From Larix sibirica (taxonomy: Eukaryota; Streptophyta; Pinopsida; Pinales; Pinaceae), in the NCBI GenBank assembly GCA_004151065.3, contig NWUY0300000301.1:41250-64863 (forward strand): 23,614 nt of DNA. The letters run 5' to 3'. The notes beneath the pieces were generated by a model that saw nothing but the letters and a program-made list of their open reading frames with translations, was not told where the DNA came from and did no database searches. The translations under genes were made by a program, and so were the position numbers. Positions 1 through 10,304 of this stretch are shown here, in pieces (position 1 is the stretch's first letter; each line of letters begins with the position of its first letter).

Positions 1-42
1 GATCAGAAAGATAGCGTTTCGAGCTAACCCCCCAGAGTTCCC

Positions 43-402
43 CTAAACATGATTGTAGCACTTATGACATTTCAATGTAGGAAGGCACTGATTACCATCC
101 TCCATGCCGAACAACCAACTATCAGACACGGGGAGATCACAAACCAGAGATTCACACATTGGAGAAATTAACAATGTGAAATGAGCGCCACCTTCGGGCC
201 TCAAATAATCCCAGGGTGCCTTAGTTCTCAGCCTCATTACTCTCACACATGTGAGACAGGTGTAGCCTTCCAAGGGAGGCCGCCAATTCGGATGAGTGGA
301 CGTGAGGAGAGTGCGAAAGAATCCAATGGAGATATGAGCATTAATGAGGATCCATATTGGATCATGGTTAAGGTGGTAGGAATGAAGAGTGAAAAGGGTC
401 AT
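43..402 (-). other. Open frame of 119 codons in the LINE A 3' tail, not recognised
   Basis: An uninterrupted frame lies just downstream of the ORF2 stop of LINE A. That it is open is notable, because the adjoining ORF2 is full of stops. The peptide contains two CxxC pairs (YTCLTC near residue 50 and LKCHKC near residue 112) about 60 residues apart, and a Trp/Pro-rich middle part. I do not recognise a family. LINE B has only about 230 bases between its ORF2 stop and its poly(A), with nothing like this. The stretch may therefore be a longer 3' UTR, flanking DNA or a fragment of another element. It may also be open by chance. Confidence 0.2.
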
Positions 403-418
403 TAGAAATTAGGAGATG

Positions 419-3400
419 TTAAGGGACCCAAATGTCCTCATGGACTTGTTCATTAATGATCGCAAAACCATAATTCAAACCAGCTCCAATGTTGTCCATG
501 ACATCGACACTATGGTTATTATGCCGAAGAATATGGAGAAAAGAGATGGAGTGAAAGTCCCTGGCTAAGAGATTGAAGTGATGATGTAAAGTTCAAATAG
601 GTTTTCGAGGACATTTAGCGATTTCCCTGGCTTCCTTGATCACAAGCCCCCCCCCGCACCTTCCAACCTGGGATTGCCTTTGGAGGCACCATTGAAAAAA
701 AGAGTGTGGCTACCAAGTGTCCTAATCCAAGTTTGGAGTTCCTTAGTGTCCATTCTGATATGCCAGTTCTGAGGTTTTTGCATCTTGGGGGTGATGGAGG
801 GAAGAGAGGAGTGGTTCAAAATATCAGTAACCCAGATTTTTTCTTCAACAGTTAAGGATTCTTTGCAGATATTTTTCATCCCTATGGAGGTGAGAGTTTC
901 AACCCAAAGAGCTTTGGCAGAAGTGACAATCTTGCTGGGGGCGAGTTTGGTACCTTTAAAAATTTCATGGTTTCTAGCCGTCCAAAGTTTCCAACATAGA
1001 AATTTAGGGAAGGCCAGCCAAGCCCTTTTAAAGTATGATTTTCCGGCTAGTGAGTTGGGGTAATAATAATGCCAAGAAGTAAAAAGATCATTCCATTCGG
1101 TTGGAAAAATGAGATTTGGGTGGATATCTTGATAAGCTCTATGCCACACTTCTTGAGAGAACCTGCACCCTAGAAAAAGGTGGTCAATTGTCTCTTCAGC
1201 GTCTTTACAAAGGATACATCTTGTCGGGCCTTCGATTCCTCTTCTTCTAAGGTTTTCCACCGTGAGAATCTTTCTGTGAGCTAGTGTCCAAGTGAAGAGA
1301 TTTACTTTAGGGAGCCTGTCTCTATCCCAGATTCTCTTCCATTGACTATGTTTGCTGCATTGATACTTGAGACCATCCAAATATCTATAACCTTCCTTTA
1401 CTGAGTAAGAGCCTCCTTTCCCCAAGCAATGCTTGTCCTTCATGGAGAGGTGAATGGGTATTGCACCATGAAACCGGGAAAGAAGATCCGCGTAATCGTG
1501 CTGAAGATGCTCAGGAAGATTAAGTTGGATCCACCCCAACCATCTACCTTGCAGAGACCAAGAAGAAAGATCATGGAGGGAATGGATGTTTGCATGCTCC
1601 ATCCAGCATTTTAGATCGTGGTATGAAGGAAGAGAGTTGACAGGGGGGTAGTTGCAGAAGATGTCCTTCCATATTTTTATTTGTTTACCGTTGCTTGGGG
1701 CCCAAGAGAGATTGTTTTGATTGATAAAGGCCGCTTTCTTTCATAGGTTCCATATCATTGTACTTTTCTTGTCCTGAGCAATATTCTCTATACATCTACT
1801 TCTGTTTCCCTACATATATTGTTTATAGAAAATCTCCTTCCACCACGCCTTCTTCCCTGTGACAATCCTCCAAAGGATTTTTGCTCCAAGTGCTAGGTTC
1901 ATTGAAGATGGGTCTTTAATCCCTGTTCCTCCATACTCTTTTGGTCTACAACCGTTTCCCAATTGATTAGATGAAACTTTTTTGTGCTATTTGTTTTTCC
2001 ACCCTACCAAAAGAAATTTCGAAGAGATTTTGTGATTTCCAACGTTACAGATTTGGGGGCAAGGGAAATGGAGCAAGCATAGAGAGGGTATGCAGAGAGA
2101 ATGGATTTAATGAGAACCAGCTTGGCAGCTGGGTTCAGCCAGCAGGAGCCCCATGAAGTGATTTTGTTTTTTATTTTGACAATAATTCCGTGCCAATCAG
2201 TTGATTTTTTCTTGCCTCTAAGAATATGTACACCAAGGTAGTTGAAGGAGCTCCACTCTCCAATTCCTCCTAATGATAAGATACTAGAAATTATTGCAAG
2301 ACTCCCTTGGGGGAATTTCCAACTATATATCTTAGATTTTGCATAGTTCACTTTTCCATAAGAATCCATGAGGAAGGATGAGAGGACGGTGTTGAATTTA
2401 GCTGCAATGATGGTAGAGGCACCTCCAAGAAAGATAGTGTCATCGACAAACTGGGAGTGGTTGACAGGTCTGACTCCTTTGAAAACTTTGATGCCTTTAA
2501 GATCTCCAGAGTCTTGCAAAGATTGAAGTTTTGTGCTAAGGGACTCGGTGACTAAGAGGTAGAGGAAAGGGGACAAAGGACAGCATTGGCGAAGCCCTTC
2601 GGTGACAGGGAAGAAATAGGCGGGTCTTCCATTAACAAGGGGGGTGATCCAAGGGGAGTTGATGCAGGATTTTATCCATTGCACAAACCTTTTAGAGAAT
2701 CCAAACTTTTCCATTATGGCATACAAAAATTTGTGATTAACTCTGTCGAAGGCATTTGCCATGTCCAGCTTGATGGCCATTCCTTGATGATTTATTTCAA
2801 TGCTGGAGTGAATGGATTCCTACACAATGATAATGTTATCCAGGATTTTTCGTCCCGCTATGAATCCCCCTTGGGAATCAGAGATTAACTTTCCCATGAT
2901 TTTTTTCATTCTGGTGGAAAGAATTTTATAGGAGGTGTTGCAGAGAGAGATAGGCCTGAAATGATTCATGGAGGAAGGAGCTTTCTCTTTGGGGATAGGG
3001 TCAAGGAAGGAGGAGTTGGTTGCCCCGCTGATTTTGTCTTTCTTCCTGGTCTAGTTCAGCATGCACTTCAGATATTCCTTAATGATCTCCCAGGATGCCC
3101 GATAAAAGTTGATGGTAAAGCCATCTGGGCCAGGAGCTTTATCAACTTGCAATGACCAAATAACATTCACGATTTCATGCTCCAGAATAGTCTTGTCAAG
3201 CTCTCTGTTAGCCCTGTTTGATACAAGGCAGGGTATTCCATCTAGAAGGTCATCTTGTGCTTCTGGGCTAGCTTCTCCACTATTCGTAAAGAGTTCTCTA
3301 AAGTGATTGTATGCATGAATATTGAGTTCCTCTTGACCGCTGATCCTCTCACCATTGTTATTTTTTAACTCTCTGATTGTATTCTTGCTGCGTCGGGCTT

Positions 3401-4514
3401 TGGCTTTGTTGTGAAAGTATTTTGTGTTGCTATCACCCCCTTTAAGCTAGAGTTGCCTGGATTTAATTCTCCATAGTTCCTCTTCTTGTTTGGCTGCACT
3501 AAGGATCTATTTATTTAAATTTTTTTCTTGGCTGAGTGAAGTTTGCGTTACTTCTTCCATCTCCATCTTTTTTTGTAAATTGACAAGCTTGGTCTGGAGG
3601 GAACGCTTGCAGATACAAGGGTTTTGGAAGGAAGTTTTGTCCCAACTTTTAAACGGAAATTTCACAGCTATGAGTTTGGACTCGAAGATATAGCTAGGAG
3701 AACTGGAAAATTTTGTACTCCAAGCGAGGTTTACAATATCGAGGAAGCCAGGAGCTTGAATCCAGAGAGGGTTGAACCAAAAGGGTATCGGCCCAAGATT
3801 TTCAGGAGGGGAGATAGAGAGAGAAATAGGCTTGTGGTCATAGAAGGCACAAGGGATGGCGTAAGAATTGACAATAAGATCAAAGTTAAAGTAGGAGGAA
3901 CTTACCAGAAAACAGTCAAGCCTGGCCGCAATGTGTCCAACTCCACATCTCCTGTTGCTCCAGGTATACCTGGCATTTTTTAAGGGGATGTAAATCATGT
4001 CCAGATCGTTGATGAGGTATTCTATCTTTTCCCCAAAGGGATCACGGACTAAGATCCCCCCACGCTTCTCCTGCTGATATTTGGTAACATTAAAGTCACC
4101 AGCTATGATGAGTTTTTCATCTCGCATGCTCTCCTTGAAGTTGCTGAGTTCTTCCCAAAAATTAATTTTGTCTCTATGATGAATGGGACCATAAACATTG
4201 CATACAAAGAAGGATGTGTTACTGTCATTAGCTCTTATCTCTGTGATTAGCCAATGATTACTTTCAGAAGAGGACCAGATGGAATAATTTTGGGACACGA
4301 GGGTAGCTATTCCCCCTGAGGCTCCAAAGGCACTAATGGCCATGCCCTTACTTTCTTTCCAGACTGAACGTGAGAGCTCCATGACATCATTGTTCTGCAT
4401 CTTGGTCTCTTGGAGTAGCACGAGATCTGGTTTTTCAGTTTTTAACAAATTTTTCATAGCTTCAACTTTGTTTAAACCACCGAGACCCCTGTAGTTCCAA
4501 GAGACGGCAAGCAT
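419..4514 (-). pseudogene. LINE A ORF2 polyprotein, broken (endonuclease-RT-zf-RVT-RNase H)
   Basis: ORF2 would nick target DNA and prime reverse transcription of the element RNA. The longest open part (3507-4514) is the endonuclease: SWNYRGLGG, LLQETK and GDFN are present, but the usual DRF reads DCF and the catalytic SDH reads YDH. Copy B keeps DRF and SDH. TAG stops follow at 3507-3509, 3447-3449 (expected Trp), 3051-3053 (expected Trp) and 2820-2822 (expected Gln). The RT core is mostly in 2004-2780, with KLDMANAFDRV, GLRQCCPLSP and FVDD at 2439-2450 where F/Y-A-DD is usual. The zf-RVT region (640-1602) keeps KEGYRYL, CILCKDAEETIDHLFLGC. The RNase H begins as FNGASKGNP, with Asn for the first catalytic Asp, then loses about 50 codons at a G9 run (plus-strand C run 647-655). 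It resumes in another frame and ends at TAA 419-421. It starts in the TAATG overlap with ORF1. Confidence 0.87.
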
Positions 4515-4516
4515 TA
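4512..4516 (-). promoter_or_regulatory. TAATG stop-start overlap joining ORF1 and ORF2 of LINE A
   Basis: On the minus strand the ORF1 stop TAA (4516-4514) shares its last A with the ORF2 ATG (4514-4512). The ORF2 ATG leads directly into the endonuclease start (MLAVSWNYRGLGG), so it is the natural start rather than an internal Met. LINE B has the same five bases at the same place. In the insect SART1 family a UAAUG overlap is known to couple ORF2 translation to ORF1 termination; a similar role here is inference. Confidence 0.75.
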
Positions 4517-5838
4517 ATTCTTTGTTGAGGAAGTTCCTGCTTGGGACTTACCATCTTTTAGTCCACTTTGAGATTTGAGTTGCTGTAGTATCTTCATATT
4601 TTCCAGACTCTTTTTCCTTCCCATTTTGATTTCTTGTTTGGCCTCAAGTTCTCTATGATACCTTAAGGATTTTCTACCTCTGGTGTTGGGAGGTTTTGCT
4701 AGCTCCTCCCCCTCGAGAGAATCAGAAGAGACATCCAGAGATGAGGATGAGGGTACATATTTGTGCTTAACCTTGTCTGCCCAAGTTCCTCCAGGGGTGG
4801 TAGTTCCCCCAAGGTTTTCCCCGATCGATTCTTTCTCAGGGGAGGTTGGGGGTACAACTTCTTCCCTATCTTGATCCACTGGGGTTTCTTCCTGAGTAGC
4901 TATTTCTCCTTCTTCAACCTGCAAATATTTGAAGCTATTTGTGGTAGTGACTTCTTGGGTTTCTGGAGTGATTCCTTTGTCTGAATGGAGTTGGGTGACT
5001 TTAGAGGGTTGCAGATCTTGCATTATTTTTTTCCCCTTTTTCACCTTTTTCCATCCTTCTTCCTGGACTTTTTCTGTATTTTATTGGACATTCTTAGGGC
5101 AGTTCTTGACAAAATGTCCATATTCATGGAATTTTTTACATTTGAAGGGAAATTGTTCGTAATCGACCTTCTTCATGTGCTCCCATCCATCCATCTGTAG
5201 ATTAACTTCTTCATGCAGTCCTTTCTCCAAGTCTACCTCAACGCAGTTTCTAGCACAAGCAAACATGAGTCCTTTGAGTTCCGCTTTATCTATATATTTT
5301 CCAAGGGAATTTCCAATGGATTGCAGAGTATCATCATGCCAACAGTGCAGAGGGAGATGGGGCAAGCGAACCCAGACAGGAACGGCTGAAGGAACATCTT
5401 TCTCAGGGTTGAAGGAGAGATTCCAACGGTTCAATTAGAGACCACGGGGGCCCATGAACTATGGGCCGCTTCAAAAAATAAGATCCTTATTCGACTTGTT
5501 TTCAAAAAGAAAAATAAAATATCCCTTACCACAGAGGCAGTGTTGCAGACCTCCGGTGATTAATGGAATCCACTTTTTGTTTATCCAGGCTTGCATGGAC
5601 TTTGGTGACGACCAAATTCCCGTAAATTGCCCGATTAAACCAAGTTCGCTTAATGTGATGGCTTTCAGTTTGGAAGCTGTCGACAAGATCTGGATTCGAG
5701 GGGCGGCATACCGCTTTATAAAACTAGCATCGGTTGGATCAGAAAAGGCAGAAGGAGGACTACTAGAACTCACAAGGATCGGAAGGCATCGTCGAGGAGA
5801 CACCTGCGTTCATCCGGGGAGGGCGGAAGCGGATCCAT
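4514..5838 (-). pseudogene. LINE A ORF1, RNA-binding gag-like protein, broken
   Basis: ORF1 proteins of plant LINEs bind the element RNA to form the particle needed for retrotransposition. The start chosen is ATG 5838-5836 (MDPLPPSPDERR), because copy B begins its matching block with MDPPLTLSPEDRR. After about 22 codons the frame shifts. The DUF4283-like part continues in 5471-5803 (LIGQFTGIWSSPKSM, CLCGKGYF) and 5081-5434 (VPVWVRLPHLPLHCW). Three stops lie between these pieces. The zinc knuckle reads CKKFHEYGHFVKNC: the second Cys of CX2CX4HX4C is Phe (TGC to TTC), whereas copy B keeps CKKC. A TAA follows shortly after the knuckle. The tail (4514-5044) is rich in Glu, Ser, Thr and Pro and carries a basic PPNTRGRKSLRYHRELEA block shared with copy B. 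It ends in the TAATG overlap. Confidence 0.83.
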
Positions 5839-5900
5839 GATGGCTGCACAGGCCGTGTATGTAGGGAGGCCGAGCACGAGGATCACGCTGAGCACATCAG

Positions 5901-6295
5901 GGGAGATAGGGTTTAGTTAGGGATATGAGTGATCCTCTTACTAGGGGTCATGGGTGTCATTATTGACCACCTCATGCATACAAAAGATCGTATATAATTG
6001 ATGATTTTGGAAGTAGCCCAAAAATGTCTCCAAGGAGGGATCACAAAAGAAGACATGCATAGGAAGTGTTATAAGGGGAGATTAAGAATATTAAGCCACA
6101 TACTTTTGATGGTGAGAACAAGAAAAGAGAAGATAATTACAAACATACTTATTTATGATTGTGTTGTATTATTATCTATAAAATAGGTATTATGTTATTA
6201 TTATATATTTACTTGATTTATTTATTAAATATTAATAATATGAAACCTTATTGGAATAAAATTTATTATTATAATAATTTTTTCCAATTCATAAT
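5901..6295. other. Spacer left of the microsatellite, no gene seen
   Basis: AT-rich DNA, extreme in 6160-6290 (runs of TATTATTA and TTTATTAAAT type). No coding frame with recognisable content, no RNA gene and no LTR signature was found. The left part may still hold the far 5' end of LINE A. Confidence 0.5.
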
Positions 6296-6314
6296 ACACA
6301 CACACACACACACA
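6296..6314. repeat. (AC)n microsatellite
   Basis: Nineteen bases of perfect AC dinucleotide repeat. It lies just before the first copy of a duplicated segment. A shorter ACACAC run (about 6635-6645) lies just after the second copy, so the CA tracts bracket the duplication. Confidence 0.95.
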
Positions 6315-6326
6315 TGAGGTTAGGGG

Positions 6327-6443
6327 ATCCATTCTCGTTGAGTCCATATGGGTCACCAACCACTCTTATGGTCAGTGGTAAATCTGCATGCCATCCAGTC
6401 ACCCCGGGGAAGCATGCAGGATACCAAGAGTTGTTTCCTCGAA
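6327..6443. repeat. Diverged direct repeat, copy 1 of 2
   Basis: A segment of about 117 bp aligns with 6519-6634. Shared blocks in order are ATCCATTCT, AGTCCA, TGGGTCA, ACCACTCTT, ATCTGCATGCCATCCA, TCACC, GAAGCATG and GTTTCCT. The copies differ by scattered substitutions and small indels, so the duplication is not recent. No coding potential was recognised. Confidence 0.8.
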
Positions 6444-6518
6444 AGAAAATCCCATAGTGGATAGCACAATTGGTTGACTAGACAAAAGTCTCTTAGAGAA
6501 AATGTGTCAAATCGCCCA

Positions 6519-6634
6519 ATCCATTCTTGTTTAGTCCACTTGGGTCATCGACCACTCTTGTGGTTGGTATTTAATCTGCATGCCATCCACTCACCTAAGA
6601 GAAGCATGTGGAATTCCACAATGTTTCCTTGGAA
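6519..6634. repeat. Diverged direct repeat, copy 2 of 2
   Basis: Partner of 6327-6443 in the same orientation, about 75 bp downstream of it. It is followed at once by a second short CA run. The long shared core is ATCTGCATGCCATCCA. The pair could be a decayed tandem array or part of an unidentified dispersed repeat. Confidence 0.8.
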
Positions 6635-6985
6635 TACACACACACGTAATCATTGGTTTCCAATAAGTTAGAGATTAAAGTATTACAAACAAGAGTTAAA
6701 TATTAAATTTATTAGTTCAACATAATAAAGATAATTTTAAATTAAGTTAGATTCATTTAAATTTTCACATTAATGATTTAAGTTTTTTTTTTGTGTGTTT
6801 GTGTTTGTAAGAAATGCTCGTCACTTGAGCCCAGTGCATTTCCACCATTGGCTTGAGAAATTGCAACCCAGGCGCAACTAAGCCATCAAAATCACCCCAG
6901 GATTGCACCCGATCTGGGCTAGACCAACCTCCATCTGTGTTGGTTTTTTGGGTGTCACCTCCCAANACTTGCAGAGAATTCATCT

Positions 6986-7122
6986 AAACAATACAGTTGT
7001 AACTTGTCGTAGTAACCTCTGTAAATTAGAGGCCGAAGAATGGAATAAGCTCTCTAAATTAGAGGCCGCCCTAGTCTTCGGTCATCTTGATTTACATAGG
7101 TTACCCCACAACTTTATTGTTT
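6986..7122. repeat. Imperfect inverted repeat of 137 bp (fold-back, MITE-like)
   Basis: The outer arms are AAACAATACAGTTGT (6986-7000) and ACAACTTTATTGTTT (7108-7122), matching 14 of 15 when folded. The next arms are GTAACCTCTGTAAAT (7012-7026) and ATTTACATAGGTTAC (7090-7104), again 14 of 15. Pairing continues inward in part through CCGAAGA and TCTTCGG. The block TAAATTAGAGGCCG occurs twice inside. No clear target-site duplication was found. It could be a small fold-back or MITE-like element, or a hairpin formed by an inverted duplication. Confidence 0.65.
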
Positions 7123-7760
7123 GAACGATTCTAATTTCATTTGATTAGAAGCTTCACGATCGTCAAAGCTGCATGCCCTCCATCTATTCTTGGTGCCACT
7201 TTACAAAGCACTGCTAAAGGTTTTTATATCAATACTATTATTCATCTCTTTCTTCTCAGACTACTTATTCAATGTGTATTGATTGACTTATTAAATGTGT
7301 GTAGTGATCGATTCTCGACTGATTCAAATGGACAAGGCTTAGATATGTAAATGGAGTGGTCATGCTTATGGCACTACTACTCGAGACAGAAAAGAGAATG
7401 GGGCACCCGCAAACCCAAAGAATGAACTGCACATGCACCTGCACCTGCAAATCTACTCAAGATGTTCACATGATTCGTAGATACAAAACAACTACTAATT
7501 AAAGGATTCACTGACTCACTTATCTAGGAAGGAGATACAAATAATCTCCATATATATTGCCAGAGTATACTATTACTACATAAGCTTCCTGTGATGAATA
7601 ATATTGAAATCTTGAAATCGCAAATCTTGGCCTACAACATTTTCAGATTACATCATCACATACTATTAAATTGTTTATGATCATAATGACTTGGCAAGGA
7701 CTTGAAGCTTTGCTTCAATTTCTCTTGTTATTCTGTGAATTGGGTGTTTTAGGTGTCGCT
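7123..7760. other. Non-coding spacer
   Basis: No frame with recognisable protein content. The only structure seen is a perfect short hairpin, TTGAAGC-TTT-GCTTCAA, at 7702-7718. Confidence 0.5.
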
Positions 7761-7816
7761 AAAAGGGGATACAATAAGCATAAATGTTAAAAGGGGATAC
7801 AATAAGTATAAATGTG
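7761..7816. repeat. Two-copy 28-bp tandem repeat
   Basis: Two adjacent 28-bp units (7761-7788 and 7789-7816) start with AAAAGGGGATACAATAAG. They differ by one C/T change inside and by the final base. There are only two copies; no function is indicated. Confidence 0.9.
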
Positions 7817-10058
7817 GACTTATGCATTGACAGTTTCGCCGAACCTTTGTTTACAAAGGATGATATTACCTTTAAGTTATTCTCTGTATTAAACAAAATA
7901 AACAAATATGTTAGCCATTATTTCTATTTATCAGGATAGGCATAAAATCTAGTTGTAGTATAATGGAAATCGATCAAACCTTAAACTGAAAAACTATCTA
8001 TCCAATAATGCAGAGATGAGTTTAAGACTGTTCATTTTGAGAGTTTGTGATATGTGTTTAAAATTTACCAACCTTAAGGTTGGTGGATCGCAGGCTCTCT
8101 TAGAATGTATTATGGTAGGGTGGCGTGTATTAATTCAAACAAACTATGGCCTTTAAAACCTGTGTAATACATATTACAAAACTGTGGTTTTATAACAGGA
8201 ATATAGGGTTAATTTTTAAGAGGTTGTTTCTCTATGGATTGAAATCGATTCTATGTATTTTATTAAACAAATACCACGTTAATGTTAGAAAACGATGCTT
8301 TGTAATAGAAATCGATTTTCTGTGATATTATATTGTATTACAGAGCTAGATTTTAGGGATTGACTCTCTATGATAGAGATTGATCCCCTGTCAGTCGCTT
8401 ATCTCATATTAATTCCTTGTGTGTTAAAGAACTCAACAACGAGTTAAGATCGATCTCTAAACCTGTGTTCTTCTTATTAAATCTATTTACATGGAAGTCA
8501 GACACTCTCTATGTGGCCCGTGGGTATTCTGTATAAAATATGAATGTCAGTGCTGCCATACTTAGCAGTTCTTCTGGTTAAACATGCCAACTCTTCACGC
8601 ATGTTGCGTTGTTTATCTTTTTGTTTGACTACGCGTTGACTGCTTGTTGGGCCATGTTTGTTGTTTGGTGCGCCAACTTTGTTTTAAATGGTGATGTAAT
8701 GTTTCCATACCTGTCAGCTCTGTGAATTGATCTTTCACTCGGAGTCTGGAGACAGTCCACTTCTTAGTTGTTGGAAAATCTGCATTATCTTACCTACCTC
8801 TTAAACTCGAGTTGTACATAGCCTCTATATTGATTTCCCAGAATCTTTGGGGATCTTCACGTTTTTGTTTCCTCCCCGCCCAAATCTGCAATCAAACTTG
8901 AGTTTCCTCTGAAGGCGTATGTCTGTCTGCTTAATGGCAAAGGTAACTGTGCCATGATGGCTCGTCTTCCTACCTCTTCTCGGATCTATTTTCGTTTTGA
9001 GGTATCGATCTATTTGACAACTGGTTGTGGAACCGAGGGGTGTGGCATTTTCGACTGAACTATAAGTTGTATCAGTGTATTATCGTGATGACAGTTTGAC
9101 ACTCTCTTCTCTGTATATTGTAAAATAATTTCTAATTTAGTTCCTTCTAAATTAAACATGAGAACTAAGAACGCAATTCTTCCAATGGTGAGACCTTTTG
9201 GAAAAGTATGGTAGTATTTATATATTTAAAAAGGATTCATTTAGGAGAGTTACCCATCTCTATATGGTAATTACATTTTAAAAAGGATCAAATGTAGTTA
9301 ATAAATGTATATGGGATTTGGATATGGTGTTAAAAGGTTATATATAGATGTGTGTAGAATTATATCAAAAAATGAGAGGCATGTTTATATCAAGGAGTAT
9401 TGCATAACGCATACTCATTTATGGTGTTAATATAGTTGATTGATTAAATAATATGATGCATATTTATTAGAAAAGAAGTAATAGTTATATTTTATAGCAG
9501 TATGATTATGAGATCAAATGATTATGGGAATGCCATTTAACCTATATGTTATGACATGTTAAAGGATTGTAAATTGGTAAGTTCAACCAAGTAGATTGCA
9601 AAGGTTACATTCAAAAGTATGATTTGATTAGTTATATTAATGTATGCATGATGTATAAAGGATTGGTTAGATAGGTCAATCAACCATGCTTTGAGTAAAA
9701 GATGCAAGTTGAGTAATTAACGATATTTCAATCCTTGTATTGACTACTAAGAAACAAGGAAGATATGCAAGTTTAGCATACAAGAAGAATATCAAACAAT
9801 TTCTCAATGTTGAAGTTAATTTACATAATCATGTGTTTTACTACAATACAAAGACCCTTAAGAATTTTTTTAGGGTGTATTTTGAGGGACATTACAATTC
9901 TCTTATGTTGGAAGGTAGTGTCCATTGTAAGATGAAAATAGACCCGCAAATTTCAATATAAGTAACAAATCCTCCTGATGCATCAAAAATTGAGTTATTA
10001 TCCACGTGTAGGAACCATATATCCACCATTTCACTTCACATGATTTCAGTTCCTAACT
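7817..10058. other. Long AT-rich spacer without a recognisable gene
   Basis: About 2.2 kb with no coding frame I can support. A 73-codon plus-strand frame at 9740-9961 is Lys/Asn/Phe-rich and matches nothing I know. The motif GAAATCGAT recurs (7966-7974, 8241-8249, 8308-8316). The section around 8860-9030 is less AT-rich and pyrimidine-rich, and could be part of an unidentified repeat or a gene edge. I saw no splice-supported exon, tRNA or LTR termini. Confidence 0.5.
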
Positions 10059-10072
10059 AAACAACATATTTT
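10059..10072. repeat. Target-site duplication of LINE B, 3' side
   Basis: AAACAACATATTTT, identical to 16031-16044. It merges with the T run (poly(A) of the minus-strand element) that ends near 10077, so its inner edge is uncertain by a few bases. Confidence 0.85.
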
Positions 10073-10304
10073 TTTTTAACAGAAACAGATAAGTAGCTTT
10101 TGATTATATAAAAGAGACAGAGGTTACAAAAAATATGGAGAAGGATTGCTCCCACAGGAGGACTGAGTCCATGACTCCTTGTTCATCCTTTGCTAATCCA
10201 TAACTGTCATGAAACTTCCCTACTCTACGGAGACTGTATCTCCTTACAAATTGCCCAAGAAGAAGTAAACAGAAATATAACATTGATGTAAAATATGAAA
10301 TGCC
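10073..10304 (-). other. 3' UTR of LINE B
   Basis: About 230 bases between the last ORF2 stop and the poly(A). On the plus strand GGACTGAGTCC (about 10159-10169) followed by ATGACTCCT gives alternative short stems, a possible 3' structure. No coding content was seen. Confidence 0.7.

Larger units (their letters stand above)
1..5900 (-). mobile_element. LINE copy A, non-LTR retrotransposon, 3' end outside window
   Basis: This is a plant LINE read on the minus strand. Its order is a short leader, ORF1 (DUF4283-like plus CCHC knuckle), ORF2 (APE-type endonuclease, reverse transcriptase, zf-RVT, RNase H) and a 3' tail. It aligns end to end with copy B further right, so the two are members of one lineage. 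The coding frames carry many stops and several frameshifts, and the RNase H core is deleted, so it is an old dead copy. The 5' boundary is approximate: leader similarity to copy B (the GCTCGGC...CTCCC stretch just upstream of the ORF1 ATG) fades near 5880-5920. No poly(A) tail or target-site duplication can be seen because the 3' end lies beyond position 1. Confidence 0.88.

Noticed and set aside
1-10. The window starts with GATC, as a clone cut at a GATC site would
   Set aside because: Four bases are too common to mean anything, and it says nothing about biology.
3624-3983. 119-codon plus-strand frame over the LINE A endonuclease
   Set aside because: It is the antisense shadow of the endonuclease frame, which has clear family motifs on the other strand.
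5454-5840. 128-codon plus-strand frame over LINE A ORF1
   Set aside because: Antisense to the DUF4283-like region; the minus-strand reading aligns with copy B, the plus-strand one shows no motif.
6966-6966. A single n base
   Set aside because: An unresolved base call, not a feature; it does not affect any supported gene.
8200-8560. Possible LTR-like segment starting with TG and rich in repeated motifs
   Set aside because: No paired copy, no primer-binding site or polypurine tract, and no gag-pol coding nearby.
9740-9961. 73-codon plus-strand frame in the spacer
   Set aside because: No motif, low-complexity AT-driven composition and no neighbouring exon; chance is likely.
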